DNA from: Achromobacter sp. MYb9
Lineage (GTDB): Bacteria > Pseudomonadota > Gammaproteobacteria > Burkholderiales > Burkholderiaceae_B
NCBI RefSeq assembly: GCF_002975275.1
Contig: NZ_PCOQ01000017.1
Span: forward strand, 62,001 to 126,000
Reading direction: 5' to 3'
DNA: 64,000 nucleotides
The notes under the pieces were generated by a model, which had not been told where the DNA came from, ran no database searches, and saw nothing but the letters and a program-made list of their open reading frames with translations. The translations under genes and the position numbers were made by a program. How positions within the stretch are numbered: position 1 is the first letter of the stretch; each line of letters starts with the position of its first letter. This document shows positions 36,078-44,090 of this stretch, piece after piece.

Positions 36078-36515
36078 ATGCAACTGACCCGATTCACCGA
36101 CTTCGGCCTGCGCGTCTTGATGTATCTGACGCAATGCCGCGACCGGCCCGCCGCCGTCACCATCCCGGAGATCGCCGGACGCTTCGACGTGTCCCGCAAT
36201 CACCTGGTCAAGGTGGTGCACTTCATGGCGCAGCGGGAATGGGTCAACACCACGCGCGGCAAGGGCGGGGGCCTGAGCCTGGCCCGGCCAGCTTCCGAGT
36301 ACCGGGTGGGCGACCTGATCCGCGAACTCGAGCAGCAGGGGCCCTTGATCGATTGCCGCGAACCGCCCTGTGCCCTGGACGGCTCCTGCCGCCTGTCGGG
36401 CGTGCTGGCGCAAACCCTGAACGCCTTCTACGACGCCCTTAACGCCTACACGCTGGCCGACCTGGTGCGGGACCCTACCGCCGCGGCCATCATCAAGCTG
36501 CACCGCGCCGCCTGA
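36078..36515 (+). CDS. nsrR: NsrR, NO-sensing Rrf2-family repressor
   Basis: A 145-residue Rrf2 protein. The winged helix (TIPEIAGRFDVSRNHLVKVVHFM) is followed by the iron-sulfur ligands Cys93, Cys98 and Cys104, spaced as in E. coli NsrR (x4, x5). The start MQLTRFTDFGLR is typical of the family. NO attack on the cluster releases DNA and induces target genes. It lies 55 bp behind hmpA in the same direction, so the repressor may control its own synthesis through the hmpA promoter. No Shine-Dalgarno is visible, suggesting weak or coupled translation. Confidence 0.93.
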   Translation: MQLTRFTDFGLRVLMYLTQCRDRPAAVTIPEIAGRFDVSRNHLVKVVHFMAQREWVNTTRGKGGGLSLARPASEYRVGDLIRELEQQGPLIDCREPPCALDGSCRLSGVLAQTLNAFYDALNAYTLADLVRDPTAAAIIKLHRAA

Positions 36516-36600
36516 GGCGGGCATGACGTTTTGTTATGGATGCTGCCCGCTTTGGCATTTGCCGTGCGGGCGCTGAACGTTCCAGAATAGCGGCTTATCT

Positions 36601-36644
36601 CCCTCGGGGGCAGCAAGCACACGTAGTGTGCGCGGCGTGGGGGC
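36601..36644. repeat. REP-like intergenic repeat, copy 1
   Basis: A 44-bp GC-rich element. Near its centre GCACAC and GTGTGC form a 6-bp hairpin with loop GTA (36617-36631), and the left end is a CCCTCGGGGG mini-palindrome. Copy 2 lies 38 bp downstream. The pair resembles extragenic repeats that recur between genes in Achromobacter and Bordetella genomes. Confidence 0.75.
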
Positions 36645-36646
36645 TA

Positions 36647-36677
36647 TTTTTGCCGCCGGGCCGCCCCAAGGCAAAAA
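36647..36677. repeat. Inverted repeat between the two REP-like copies
   Basis: TTTTTGCC (36647-36654) and GGCAAAAA (36670-36677) are perfectly complementary with a GC-rich 15-nt loop. It links the two repeat copies and would make a stem-loop in RNA from either strand. It probably belongs to the same composite extragenic element. Confidence 0.6.
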
Positions 36678-36682
36678 GCGCC

Positions 36683-36727
36683 CCCTCGGGGGGCAGCAAG
36701 CACACGCAGTGTGCGCGGCGTGGGGGC
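36683..36727. repeat. REP-like intergenic repeat, copy 2
   Basis: A 45-bp near-identical direct repeat of 36601-36644, differing by one extra G and by GCA in place of GTA in the hairpin loop. The hairpin GCACAC/GTGTGC is at 36700-36714. It ends eight bases before the poly-T tract that precedes the dehydrogenase gene. Confidence 0.75.
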
Positions 36728-36735
36728 ATAAACCC

Positions 36736-36747
36736 TTTTTTTTTTTT
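36736..36747. repeat. Homopolymer of 12 T upstream of the D-amino-acid dehydrogenase gene
   Basis: Twelve consecutive T's end immediately before the AGGA ribosome-binding site (36748-36751) of the gene starting at 36759. Such a run is striking in this GC-rich sequence. It can serve as the U tract of a terminator formed by the repeats upstream, or vary in length by slippage. Confidence 0.7.
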
Positions 36748-36758
36748 AGGACTCGGGC

Positions 36759-38006
36759 ATGCGCGTTTGCGTAATTGGTGCGGGTGTTGTTGGCGTGACC
36801 TCCGCTTATTTCCTGGCGCGCCAGGGGCACGATGTGGTGTTGGTGGACAGCCAAGCGCGCCCGGCGGAAGTGTCCAGCTACGCCAACGGCGGCCAGCTCA
36901 GTTATAGCTATGTGGCGCCGTTGGCCGGCCCGGGCGTGTTGCCCAGCGTGCCCGGCTGGTTGTTGCGCCAGGATTCGCCACTGCGTTTCCGGCCCAGGCT
37001 GGACCTGCATCAATGGCGTTGGTGCCTGCAGTTCGCGCTGGCGTGCCGCGCGTCGGTCGCCCGGGCGTCGACGGCCGAGTTGCTGGGCCTGTCCTACTTG
37101 AGCCGCGACGTCATGCATACCTTGCTGGCGCAGGAAGACCTGGATTTTGGCCATTTGAAGAACGGCAAGCTGATTGCCTATCGCAGCGCCGCCTTGCTGG
37201 ACAAGGCGCGCGCGCTGGTGGCGTACCAAGCGGGGCACGGCGCCGACCAGCAAGTGCTGGACGCCGCGCAGACGCTGGCCATGGAGCCGGCGCTGGCCGC
37301 CATGGGCGACAAGCTGGCCGGCGCGATCTACACCCCCAGCGAAGAGGCGGGCGACTGCCGCCAGTTCACCGAGGCTTTGTTCGACCGCCTGCAGGCATTG
37401 GGCAATGTGGAATGCGCCATGTCCAATCCGGTGTCCGGCCTGCAACGCGAAGGCCGGCGCATCGTCGCGGTGAACACCCGCGAGGGCGACATCGGCGCCG
37501 ACGCGGTCGTGCTGGCCACCGGTGTCGGCACGCGCGCCTTGCTCAAGCCGTTGGGCCGCGACGTGCCCTTGTACCCGCTAAAGGGCTACAGCCTGAGCGT
37601 GCCGCTATCCGCCGACGACGCCGTTGCTCCGCACATCAGCGTGACCGACTATGAACGGCGCATCGTCTACGCCCGCGTGGGCGGCGTGCTGCGGATCGCG
37701 GCCATGGTCGATATCGGCAGCGCCAACGCCGATATCGAACCGGCGCGCGTGGCATTGTTGAAGCGGCAGGTGCACGAGGCCTTTCCGGCATTGGACTTGC
37801 GCCAGGCCGTGCCTTGGGCCGGTCTGCGTCCCGCCACGCCGACGGGCAAGCCGCTGATCGGGCGCAGCGACGCGGCGGACAACCTGTGGCTGAACATCGG
37901 CCAGGGGGCGCTGGGATTCACGTTGGCCTGCGGTAGCGCGGCATTGCTGACCGCGCAGATGGCGGGCCTGGAACTGCCGCTGGACCCCGCGCCTTTCCGG
38001 CCGTGA
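36759..38006 (+). CDS. dadA: D-amino-acid dehydrogenase (DadA family)
   Basis: A 415-residue FAD-dependent DAO-family enzyme. The N-terminal VIGAGVVGVTSAYFLARQGH is the Rossmann FAD loop; SYANGGQLSYSYVAPLA is the family signature of DadA; LRPATPTGKPLIG and NIGQGALGFTLACGSA lie near the C-terminus. DadA oxidises D-amino acids, chiefly D-alanine, to keto acids and feeds electrons to the respiratory chain at the membrane. No alanine racemase gene is adjacent, unlike the classical dad operon. AGGA precedes the ATG by seven bases. Confidence 0.88.
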   Translation: MRVCVIGAGVVGVTSAYFLARQGHDVVLVDSQARPAEVSSYANGGQLSYSYVAPLAGPGVLPSVPGWLLRQDSPLRFRPRLDLHQWRWCLQFALACRASVARASTAELLGLSYLSRDVMHTLLAQEDLDFGHLKNGKLIAYRSAALLDKARALVAYQAGHGADQQVLDAAQTLAMEPALAAMGDKLAGAIYTPSEEAGDCRQFTEALFDRLQALGNVECAMSNPVSGLQREGRRIVAVNTREGDIGADAVVLATGVGTRALLKPLGRDVPLYPLKGYSLSVPLSADDAVAPHISVTDYERRIVYARVGGVLRIAAMVDIGSANADIEPARVALLKRQVHEAFPALDLRQAVPWAGLRPATPTGKPLIGRSDAADNLWLNIGQGALGFTLACGSAALLTAQMAGLELPLDPAPFRP

Positions 38007-38172
38007 TGCTTGCGCCGGGATGGGCGGATATGTCCATTTTGCGATAGCTGCCGCCTTTTCATCGGCAGACGGACCTTCGCGCGCTTAATAGGATAGCGAT
38101 TGTTCCCCCGCCACGCGCCTTGACGGCACGCGGGCGGGCGGGACCCGATCCCTTTCTGCGAGCGCATTCATC

Positions 38173-39096
38173 ATGTCCTTTCTGTTCCCCTTGTTCGCCA
38201 TCTTGTTCTGGGCGGGCAATGTCATCGTGTCCAAATTGGCGGCCAGCGCCATCTCTCCCACCGCGATCACGTTCTATCGCCTGGTGCTGGCCCTGTTCCT
38301 GATGGGACTGTTCACGGCCCGCCCGGCGTGGCGCAACCGCAAGACCATCTTGCGGCACTGGCCCAAGCTGGCGCTTTATGGCGCCTTGTCGTCGGCGGTG
38401 TTCCAGGCGCTGTCCTACCGCGCGGCGGAAACCACCACCGCCACCAACATGGCCATTCTGACGGCGCTGATCCCCCTGCTGAGCATGCTGCTTAGCGTCG
38501 TCATCCTGCGCGACCCCCTTACGCTGGGCATGGCCGCAGGCGGGGTGATGTCGTTCCTGGGGCTGCTGTACCTGGTGGGGCAGGGCGACATGCTCAGCGT
38601 GTTCCAGCACGGCATCCATGCCGGCGATGGGCTGATGCTGCTGGCCGCCTTGTCGTACGCGTTGTACGGGGTGCTGCTGCGCTATTGGAAGGTGCCGGTT
38701 CCCGCCTGGCAGTCCACCTTCGTGCAGTCGATTTTCGCGCTGCTGTACATGCTGCCGCTGTACCTGCGCGTGCCGGCGGCGCAGGCCGCGCTGGACGTGA
38801 AGACCATTCCCCTGATTCTCTATGCCGGCATTTTTTCGTCGGTGTTGCTGTCCTATCTGTGGATCGAAGGCGTGCATCGCCTGGGGCCCAACCGTTGCAG
38901 CATTTTCATCAACCTGCTGCCGCTGTTTACGGCGCTGGCGGCATTCGTCATGCTGCGCGAGCAGTTGCACGCGTATCACCTGCTGGGCGGGGCAGTAACG
39001 CTGGCGGGTGTGCTGATGGCCCAGACGGTGCAGCGTCCGTTGATGCGCCGGGCGCCCGCCGCGCCGCTCACCGCCGCCGCGGCGGCCAAGCGCTAG
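38173..39096 (+). CDS. EamA/DMT-family transporter
   Basis: A 307-residue membrane protein with ten predicted helices arranged as two EamA repeats (first half about 1-140, second half about 150-295). Recognisable stretches are FWAGNVIVSKLAASAISPTAITFYRLVLAL and SYLWIEGVHRLGPNRCSIFINLLPLFTALAAFVML. DMT exporters move amino acids or other small metabolites; the substrate cannot be read from the sequence. It stands alone between dadA and the proline dehydrogenase gene, all on the same strand. The 166-bp gap upstream shows no clear regulatory site. Confidence 0.85.
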   Translation: MSFLFPLFAILFWAGNVIVSKLAASAISPTAITFYRLVLALFLMGLFTARPAWRNRKTILRHWPKLALYGALSSAVFQALSYRAAETTTATNMAILTALIPLLSMLLSVVILRDPLTLGMAAGGVMSFLGLLYLVGQGDMLSVFQHGIHAGDGLMLLAALSYALYGVLLRYWKVPVPAWQSTFVQSIFALLYMLPLYLRVPAAQAALDVKTIPLILYAGIFSSVLLSYLWIEGVHRLGPNRCSIFINLLPLFTALAAFVMLREQLHAYHLLGGAVTLAGVLMAQTVQRPLMRRAPAAPLTAAAAAKR

Positions 39097-39126
39097 CAAG
39101 CCGCTTCACGGCGGTTCACGCTGGCG

Positions 39127-39142
39127 CGCCCGTTCACGGGCG
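39127..39142. terminator. Small hairpin after the EamA gene
   Basis: A CGCCCG/CGGGCG stem with a TTCA tetraloop lies in the 101-bp gap between the transporter and proline dehydrogenase genes. The stem is short and there is no T run, so terminator function is only possible. Confidence 0.35.
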
Positions 39143-39197
39143 TTCAATACAAGCGCCTCCCGTTGCGCGATAGTGCGGCTCTTTAGCGGGAGCGCTC

Positions 39198-40157
39198 ATG
39201 AGCCTTTTCCAGAGAACCACCATTGCCCTGGCGCGCAGCCCGATGATGGGCCGCGCGATGCGGGCGATGGCGGCCCGGTCGTCACTGGCCAGCCGCTTTG
39301 TCGGTGGCGCGGATGTGGATGCCGCGGTCGGGACCGCCTTGCGGTTGCGCGAGGCGCACGGCATCCGGGCCTCGCTCTTCTATCTGGGCGAGTACGTGGC
39401 GGATCCGGCCGCCATCGAACACAACGTCACGCAGTCCATTGCCGCCTGCGATGCGCTGGGCAGGGCGGGCCTGGACGTGCACGTGTCGGTGGACCCCACC
39501 GCCATCGGCTACATGGACAGCGACGCGCGGGGCGAAGCGAACGCGCGGCGCATCGGCGCGGCGGTGTCGCGGGCCGCGGGTGGCGGGCAGGATTGGGTGG
39601 TGCTGGACATGGAAGATTCCGGCATCCGGGATCGCACGTGCGGATTGCATCGCGGCTTGCTGGAAGCGGGCTTGCCCGCTGGCCTGACCCTGCAGGCGCG
39701 GCGCCGGCGCACGCCGGAAGACCTGCACTGGGCGATTCGGCAGCGGACTTCGCTGCGCCTGGTGAAAGGCGCTTTCCCGGAGCGCGAACTGGACCACGAC
39801 GGTCGCGCGCGCATCGACCAGGCGTACCTGGACGCGGCCTCCATCATGTTGTCGCCCGAGGCGCGCAAGGCGGGCTTTCTACCCGTCTTCGGCACGCACG
39901 ACGACCGTTTGGCCGGCGCGATCATGACGATGGCACGTGAGCGCGGCTGGGCGCCGGACGGTTTTGAATTCGAAATGCTCTATGGCGTGCGGCCCGATTG
40001 GCAGCTGGCCCTGCGCGGCTTGGGCTATAACGTCAGGGTCTATCTTCCGTTCGGCGGCGACTGGTGGCCGTATGCCATCCGCCGGGTGGGGGAAAATCCC
40101 CGTAACGCGTGGCTGCTGGCCCGCTCCCTGGGTTCGGACGGGAGCTACTTCAGCTAG
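39198..40157 (+). CDS. Monofunctional proline dehydrogenase (PRODH family)
   Basis: A 319-residue TIM-barrel flavoenzyme. TLQARRRRTPEDL, LRLVKGAFPE, FEFEMLYGVRPD and YLPFGGDWWPYAIRRVGENPRN follow the order of the short bacterial PRODH/PutA catalytic domains, with the double Arg near the end that binds the proline carboxylate. It oxidises proline to pyrroline-5-carboxylate with FAD. No P5C dehydrogenase lies next to it, so the second step is encoded elsewhere. An AraC regulator follows 19 bp later. Confidence 0.85.
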   Translation: MSLFQRTTIALARSPMMGRAMRAMAARSSLASRFVGGADVDAAVGTALRLREAHGIRASLFYLGEYVADPAAIEHNVTQSIAACDALGRAGLDVHVSVDPTAIGYMDSDARGEANARRIGAAVSRAAGGGQDWVVLDMEDSGIRDRTCGLHRGLLEAGLPAGLTLQARRRRTPEDLHWAIRQRTSLRLVKGAFPERELDHDGRARIDQAYLDAASIMLSPEARKAGFLPVFGTHDDRLAGAIMTMARERGWAPDGFEFEMLYGVRPDWQLALRGLGYNVRVYLPFGGDWWPYAIRRVGENPRNAWLLARSLGSDGSYFS

Positions 40158-40176
40158 CCGCAAGGGCTTGTACACC

Positions 40177-40983
40177 ATGGCGGTTTCTCAACATATCTGG
40201 CATTGCGGCGCGGGCTTGCCCGCCGACGTGCTGATCGCGGATCTTCGCGCGTATCGCTATGCGCCGCACTTCCACGATGCGTGGTCCATCGGCGCGATCG
40301 AACACGGCAATTGCACGTTCAGCGTGCATGGCCAGGCGCATGCGGCCGGCGAGGGCGACCTGGTGGTGATCGCGCCCGGCCAGGTCCATACCGGGGGCAC
40401 CTCGGCCACGCCGTTGGCGTACCGCATGGCGTACATCGACGCCCGGTGGTTCGACGACCATGCGCGTGCCTTGTTTGCCGACGGGGCCCGATTGCCGGGG
40501 CCTGTCATTACCGCGCCCGGCCTTTGCGCGCAATGGCTGGCCGCGCTGGCACCGGACCCGATGCCGGATGCGGTCCGGCGCCAACGCCTTTCCGCCGCGT
40601 TGTTCGGGCTGTTGGCCGAGCACGCCGAAACCGGCGACCCGGCGCGGGCCGACGTGCCCGACGTCTGCACGCTGCTGCGCGAGCGCATGGCCGCCGATCC
40701 GTCCTGCGCGCCTGACCTGGAAGCGCTGGCGCAGGCGCAGGATCGCCACCGCACGACGCTCGTCAAACAGTTTGCCCGTCGCTACGGCCTGCCGCCGCAA
40801 GCCTGGTTGCGCAATTGGCGAGTGGCGCGCGCGCGGACGCTGCTGCGCGACGGCTTGCCGTTGGCGCAGGCCGCCCAGGCGGTGGGGTTCGCGGATCAGG
40901 CGCATCTGACCCGCGTGTTCAAGCAGGTCTACGGCAGCACGCCAGGCGTGCTGCAAAGGGCTGGCGCGTCCCACACATTGTGA
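40177..40983 (+). CDS. AraC-family transcriptional regulator
   Basis: A 268-residue AraC protein with an N-terminal cupin arm-binding domain (YRYAPHFHDAWSIGAIEHG, then VVIAPGQVHTGG) and the C-terminal double HTH (RVARARTLLRDGLPLAQAAQAVGFADQAHLTRVFKQVYGSTPG). It follows the proline dehydrogenase gene after 19 bp, so it may be cotranscribed and control it or a nearby exporter; its target is not known. Its 3' end overlaps the convergent flavoprotein gene by 55 bp. Confidence 0.82.
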   Translation: MAVSQHIWHCGAGLPADVLIADLRAYRYAPHFHDAWSIGAIEHGNCTFSVHGQAHAAGEGDLVVIAPGQVHTGGTSATPLAYRMAYIDARWFDDHARALFADGARLPGPVITAPGLCAQWLAALAPDPMPDAVRRQRLSAALFGLLAEHAETGDPARADVPDVCTLLRERMAADPSCAPDLEALAQAQDRHRTTLVKQFARRYGLPPQAWLRNWRVARARTLLRDGLPLAQAAQAVGFADQAHLTRVFKQVYGSTPGVLQRAGASHTL

Positions 40984-41597
40984 GCGCGGGGCGTCTCTAT
41001 CCGGTAGTCGGAGTACTTCTGCGTGAAAAATGCGGCGCCCAGCCGCTCTGCCGCCAGCAGCGGCTGGCGGGGATCCGCGGCAACTTCACCGCGCCGATTG
41101 CCGGCGCCATGCACATAGCCCACAAAGTCGGAATGGGTGTAGCGCGCGTACTCCTGCACCTGGTGCACGATGCCCAGCGCCGCGCCGGGATAGGTCTCTT
41201 CGGACGCGACCGTCAGGCCCAGCCGTTTGCCGGTCATCGCGGCCTTGACCCGTTCCGGTTCGGCGCCCGAGCCGGCGTAATGAGTGAACGACCGGTCGAA
41301 GAACGCTTTGGCCTGTGCGGACATGCCATACCAATAGACCGGCGTGCAGAGCAGAAGGCCGTCGGCCGGCAGAAAATGTTCCAGGAACAGTTCGGCGTAG
41401 CGATCCGCGGGCGGCGAGCCGCGCCGCAGGTCGGGCAGGAAGCCCTGGATGTAGTCGTCCAGGAACAGCAGGGTGGTGGAGATGCCCGCCGCATCGGCGC
41501 CACGTTGCGCGGCCGCTGCCAGCGCGGCGCTGTTGCCGTCGCGCCGGGGGCTGCCCACCAGGATGAGCAGCTTGTGCTTGTGGTGATTTGAATTCAT
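40929..41597 (-). CDS. NAD(P)H-dependent FMN reductase / flavodoxin-fold oxidoreductase
   Basis: A 222-residue flavodoxin-fold protein. LILVGSPRRDGNSAALA is the FMN phosphate loop, and TPVYWYGMSAQAKAFFDRSF is the second flavin-binding segment. Enzymes of this family reduce FMN, quinones or azo/nitro compounds. The ATG at 41597 has GAGGA eight bases upstream. It is divergent from a LysR gene (41720) that may regulate it. The last 55 bp overlap the end of the AraC gene on the other strand. Confidence 0.83.
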   Translation of the reverse strand: MNSNHHKHKLLILVGSPRRDGNSAALAAAAQRGADAAGISTTLLFLDDYIQGFLPDLRRGSPPADRYAELFLEHFLPADGLLLCTPVYWYGMSAQAKAFFDRSFTHYAGSGAEPERVKAAMTGKRLGLTVASEETYPGAALGIVHQVQEYARYTHSDFVGYVHGAGNRRGEVAADPRQPLLAAERLGAAFFTQKYSDYRIETPRAHNVWDAPALCSTPGVLP

Positions 41598-41719
41598 GCC
41601 TTGTCCTCGGGGTTCGGGGGATTCTTCGTAGGAAGGGGCAACTGTAGGCATGCACGAACCCGGCGACAAATGACGATTCCTTGGCTAAGATGAATTCATT
41701 TCATGTGTTGGCCACGTCC

Positions 41720-42604
41720 ATGTTTGCTTCCCTTCCTGTCACGGCGCTGCGGGCCTTCGAGGCGGCGGCCAGGCTGCGCAGCTTCAAGTCCGCCGCGGCC
41801 GAGCTTGCGGTGACGCCCACCGCGGTGTCGCATCAGATCAAGGCGTTGGAACGGCAGGTAGGGATCGCGCTGTTCGATCGCGTGCCGCGCGGCGTGCGGC
41901 TGACCGATGCCGGCGCGCGCCTGTTCGTCAGCGTGCATGGCGCATTGCTGGATATCGCCCAGACGCTGGATGCCTTGCGGCCGGCGCCCGCGTCTGGCGC
42001 GCTGACGGTTTCCACCACGCATTCCTTCGCGGCGCTGTGGTTGGTGCCCCGCCTGGGGCGCTTCTACGATGCCTATCCGCAATACCAGTTGCGCTTGGAT
42101 GCTGGCGCGGATCCCGTGGACTTGCTGCAGGACGCCAGCGTGGACGTCGCGATCCGGTACAGCCCGCGCGCCTATCCCGCCCTGCACGCCGCCTGCCGGT
42201 TGCCCGAATGGTTCGGCGTGTACGGCGCGCCCTCGCTCGTCGCGCAAGCCGGAAAGCGCGCGCCAGCGCTGGTGACGGTGCGCTGGCGCGATTCGCAACT
42301 GTATGACCAAGGTTGGCAGGCCTGGTGCGAAGCGGCGCGCTTGCCGTCGTGGCGCGAACCGGCGGCGGTGCATGCCTATACCGAAGAGCATTACGCCCTG
42401 CAGGCGGCCATCGCGGGGCAGGGCCTGGTGCTGGCCAGTTCCGTCATGGTGTCGGACAGCGTGGGGGCGGGCACGCTGACGGCGTATCGTCCTGATGTGC
42501 GTGTGGCCGGGTCCGCCTATACCGCGCTGTGCGCGCCGGGCCGCGAACGCCATCCGCCCGTCAAGGCGTTCCTGGACTGGTTGAGCCGCGAGTTCCAGGC
42601 ATAG
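41720..42604 (+). CDS. LysR-family regulator (GcvA-like)
   Basis: About 294 residues. The winged helix SLPVTALRAFEAAARLRSFKSAAAELAVTPTAVSHQIKALERQVG is very close to GcvA-type LysR proteins; a periplasmic-binding-like effector domain follows. The start is uncertain: ATG 41720 gives the usual family N-terminus, ATG 41690 adds ten residues, and neither has a good Shine-Dalgarno. It is divergent from the FMN reductase gene and may control it. Its 3' end overlaps the MFS gene on the opposite strand by 44 bp. Confidence 0.83.
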   Translation: MFASLPVTALRAFEAAARLRSFKSAAAELAVTPTAVSHQIKALERQVGIALFDRVPRGVRLTDAGARLFVSVHGALLDIAQTLDALRPAPASGALTVSTTHSFAALWLVPRLGRFYDAYPQYQLRLDAGADPVDLLQDASVDVAIRYSPRAYPALHAACRLPEWFGVYGAPSLVAQAGKRAPALVTVRWRDSQLYDQGWQAWCEAARLPSWREPAAVHAYTEEHYALQAAIAGQGLVLASSVMVSDSVGAGTLTAYRPDVRVAGSAYTALCAPGRERHPPVKAFLDWLSREFQA

Positions 42605-43934
42605 CGCGGCCGGTCGTGCCCAGCGTGCCTGGCATGGACTTCGGCATGGACTTCGGCAGCAGTGGCAGCGCAGCCAGCATGCACAACCCGGCGATCACCC
42701 AGGTGGCTGGCCAGGAGCTTGCGGCGACCACGTGGGGGATCGCCAGCGGCGTCAGGAACAGGCCCAGGTAGACGCAGCTGTTGGCCATGCCCAGCGCCGT
42801 ACCCGCGCGGGGCGCGCCGGCCAATGTCGCCAACTCGGTATAGGCCACGCCGTGCCAGGCGGATGCGCAGATCCCCGCCGCGGCAAGCAGGCTGGCCGCC
42901 GCCAGCACCGCGCCGGGGCCGGCCGGCGCGCCTTCGACGCCCCACGCCGTCGCGCCCAATGCCGCGAACAGCAGGCAGCTTAGCCAGGCGCAGCGGCGCA
43001 GAAACCCGCGCCGGTCGCCACGGCGGTCCGTCCAACGGCCGCTGGCGATTCTTGCCACCATGGCGCCCAATTGCACGGCCACCATCACCATCGTCAACGT
43101 GCCGATGCCGGCGTGGCTGAAGTCGTGCAGGAATACCGTGGCGAACGTCAGTACCGCGAATTGCGGGCAGCACATGATGCCGATGGCGACAGCGGCCCGC
43201 CAGACGCGGCCGTCCCGCAGCGGGGAGGCGGCCTCCCGCGCCGAAGCGGTGGTGGCGGACGAGTCGGCTTGAGCCGTCCTGGCAATCCGGGCCGGGGCTG
43301 CCCGCACGCGCTCCGGTTCACGCAGCCACACCGCTGCCAGCGCGGCGGCCAGGCCGCACATCACGCTCAGCGCGCCGAATACGGCGCCAAAACCCGCGTG
43401 TGCCGCCAGCCATGGCAGCAGCAGGGCGCCCAGGCCTCCGCCCAGCGGCACGGCGGTTTGCCGGATGCTCATGGCCAGCCCGCGTTCGCCTTCGTCGAAC
43501 CAGGCCATCACCGCCCGTCCGCTAGCGCCGTTGACGCTGCCGCCCAGGATGCCGACCAGCACCAGGCCCAGCGCCAGCAGCCACAGCGCGGGCACGCCAT
43601 TGGCGGTGGGCGAGGCGAACCCGCTCATCCAGGCCAGCGCCGCCGCGGTGGCGCCCAGGCCGGTGAGCAGCACCGGCCGGTCGCCCCAGCGATCGGTCAG
43701 CAGGCCCCAGGGCAATTCGAACAGCGCCACGCCCAGCCCCAGCAGGCCCAGCGCCAGGCCCAATTGATCGTTGTCCAGCCGGTAACCCGACCGCATGAAC
43801 ACCGCCGTCGTGGGCAGGCCGGCCGCCGCCGCGGAGAAGGCGGCATTGGCGGCAACGCCCACCGCCAGCACCTTCCAGCGATGGGAGGGCCGTTGCGCAT
43901 CGGCCGTTGAAGCGTGGGGGAGAGGCGGGATCAT
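42561..43934 (-). CDS. MFS transporter
   Basis: A 457-residue major-facilitator protein with twelve predicted helices. The loop after helix 2 reads GLLTDRWGDRPVLLTG, the MFS motif A, and its second-half counterpart is SGRWTDRRGDRRGFLRR. The central loop and the C-terminal tail are Ala/Arg- and Pro/Gly/Ser-rich. The substrate is unknown. It is divergent from the LysR gene at 44091, a common regulator-exporter layout. The frame continues upstream of ATG 43934 but that part is not family-like. Confidence 0.83.
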   Translation of the reverse strand: MIPPLPHASTADAQRPSHRWKVLAVGVAANAAFSAAAAGLPTTAVFMRSGYRLDNDQLGLALGLLGLGVALFELPWGLLTDRWGDRPVLLTGLGATAAALAWMSGFASPTANGVPALWLLALGLVLVGILGGSVNGASGRAVMAWFDEGERGLAMSIRQTAVPLGGGLGALLLPWLAAHAGFGAVFGALSVMCGLAAALAAVWLREPERVRAAPARIARTAQADSSATTASAREAASPLRDGRVWRAAVAIGIMCCPQFAVLTFATVFLHDFSHAGIGTLTMVMVAVQLGAMVARIASGRWTDRRGDRRGFLRRCAWLSCLLFAALGATAWGVEGAPAGPGAVLAAASLLAAAGICASAWHGVAYTELATLAGAPRAGTALGMANSCVYLGLFLTPLAIPHVVAASSWPATWVIAGLCMLAALPLLPKSMPKSMPGTLGTTGRAMPGTRGSTSPGTP

Positions 43935-44090
43935 GCAAGGCTCCGAAAGCGCCAAAAAAGGCATAAAAAAAGGGGGCGACAAGGCGTCAACCCAGACGTC
44001 AAAGAAATCGACCCGGCCAGTCTGTGCTTCTGTTATCGTTTTGAAAATCAGGAAATATTGTTTGGACAGTTCAGAAATTCAGGACTATTG

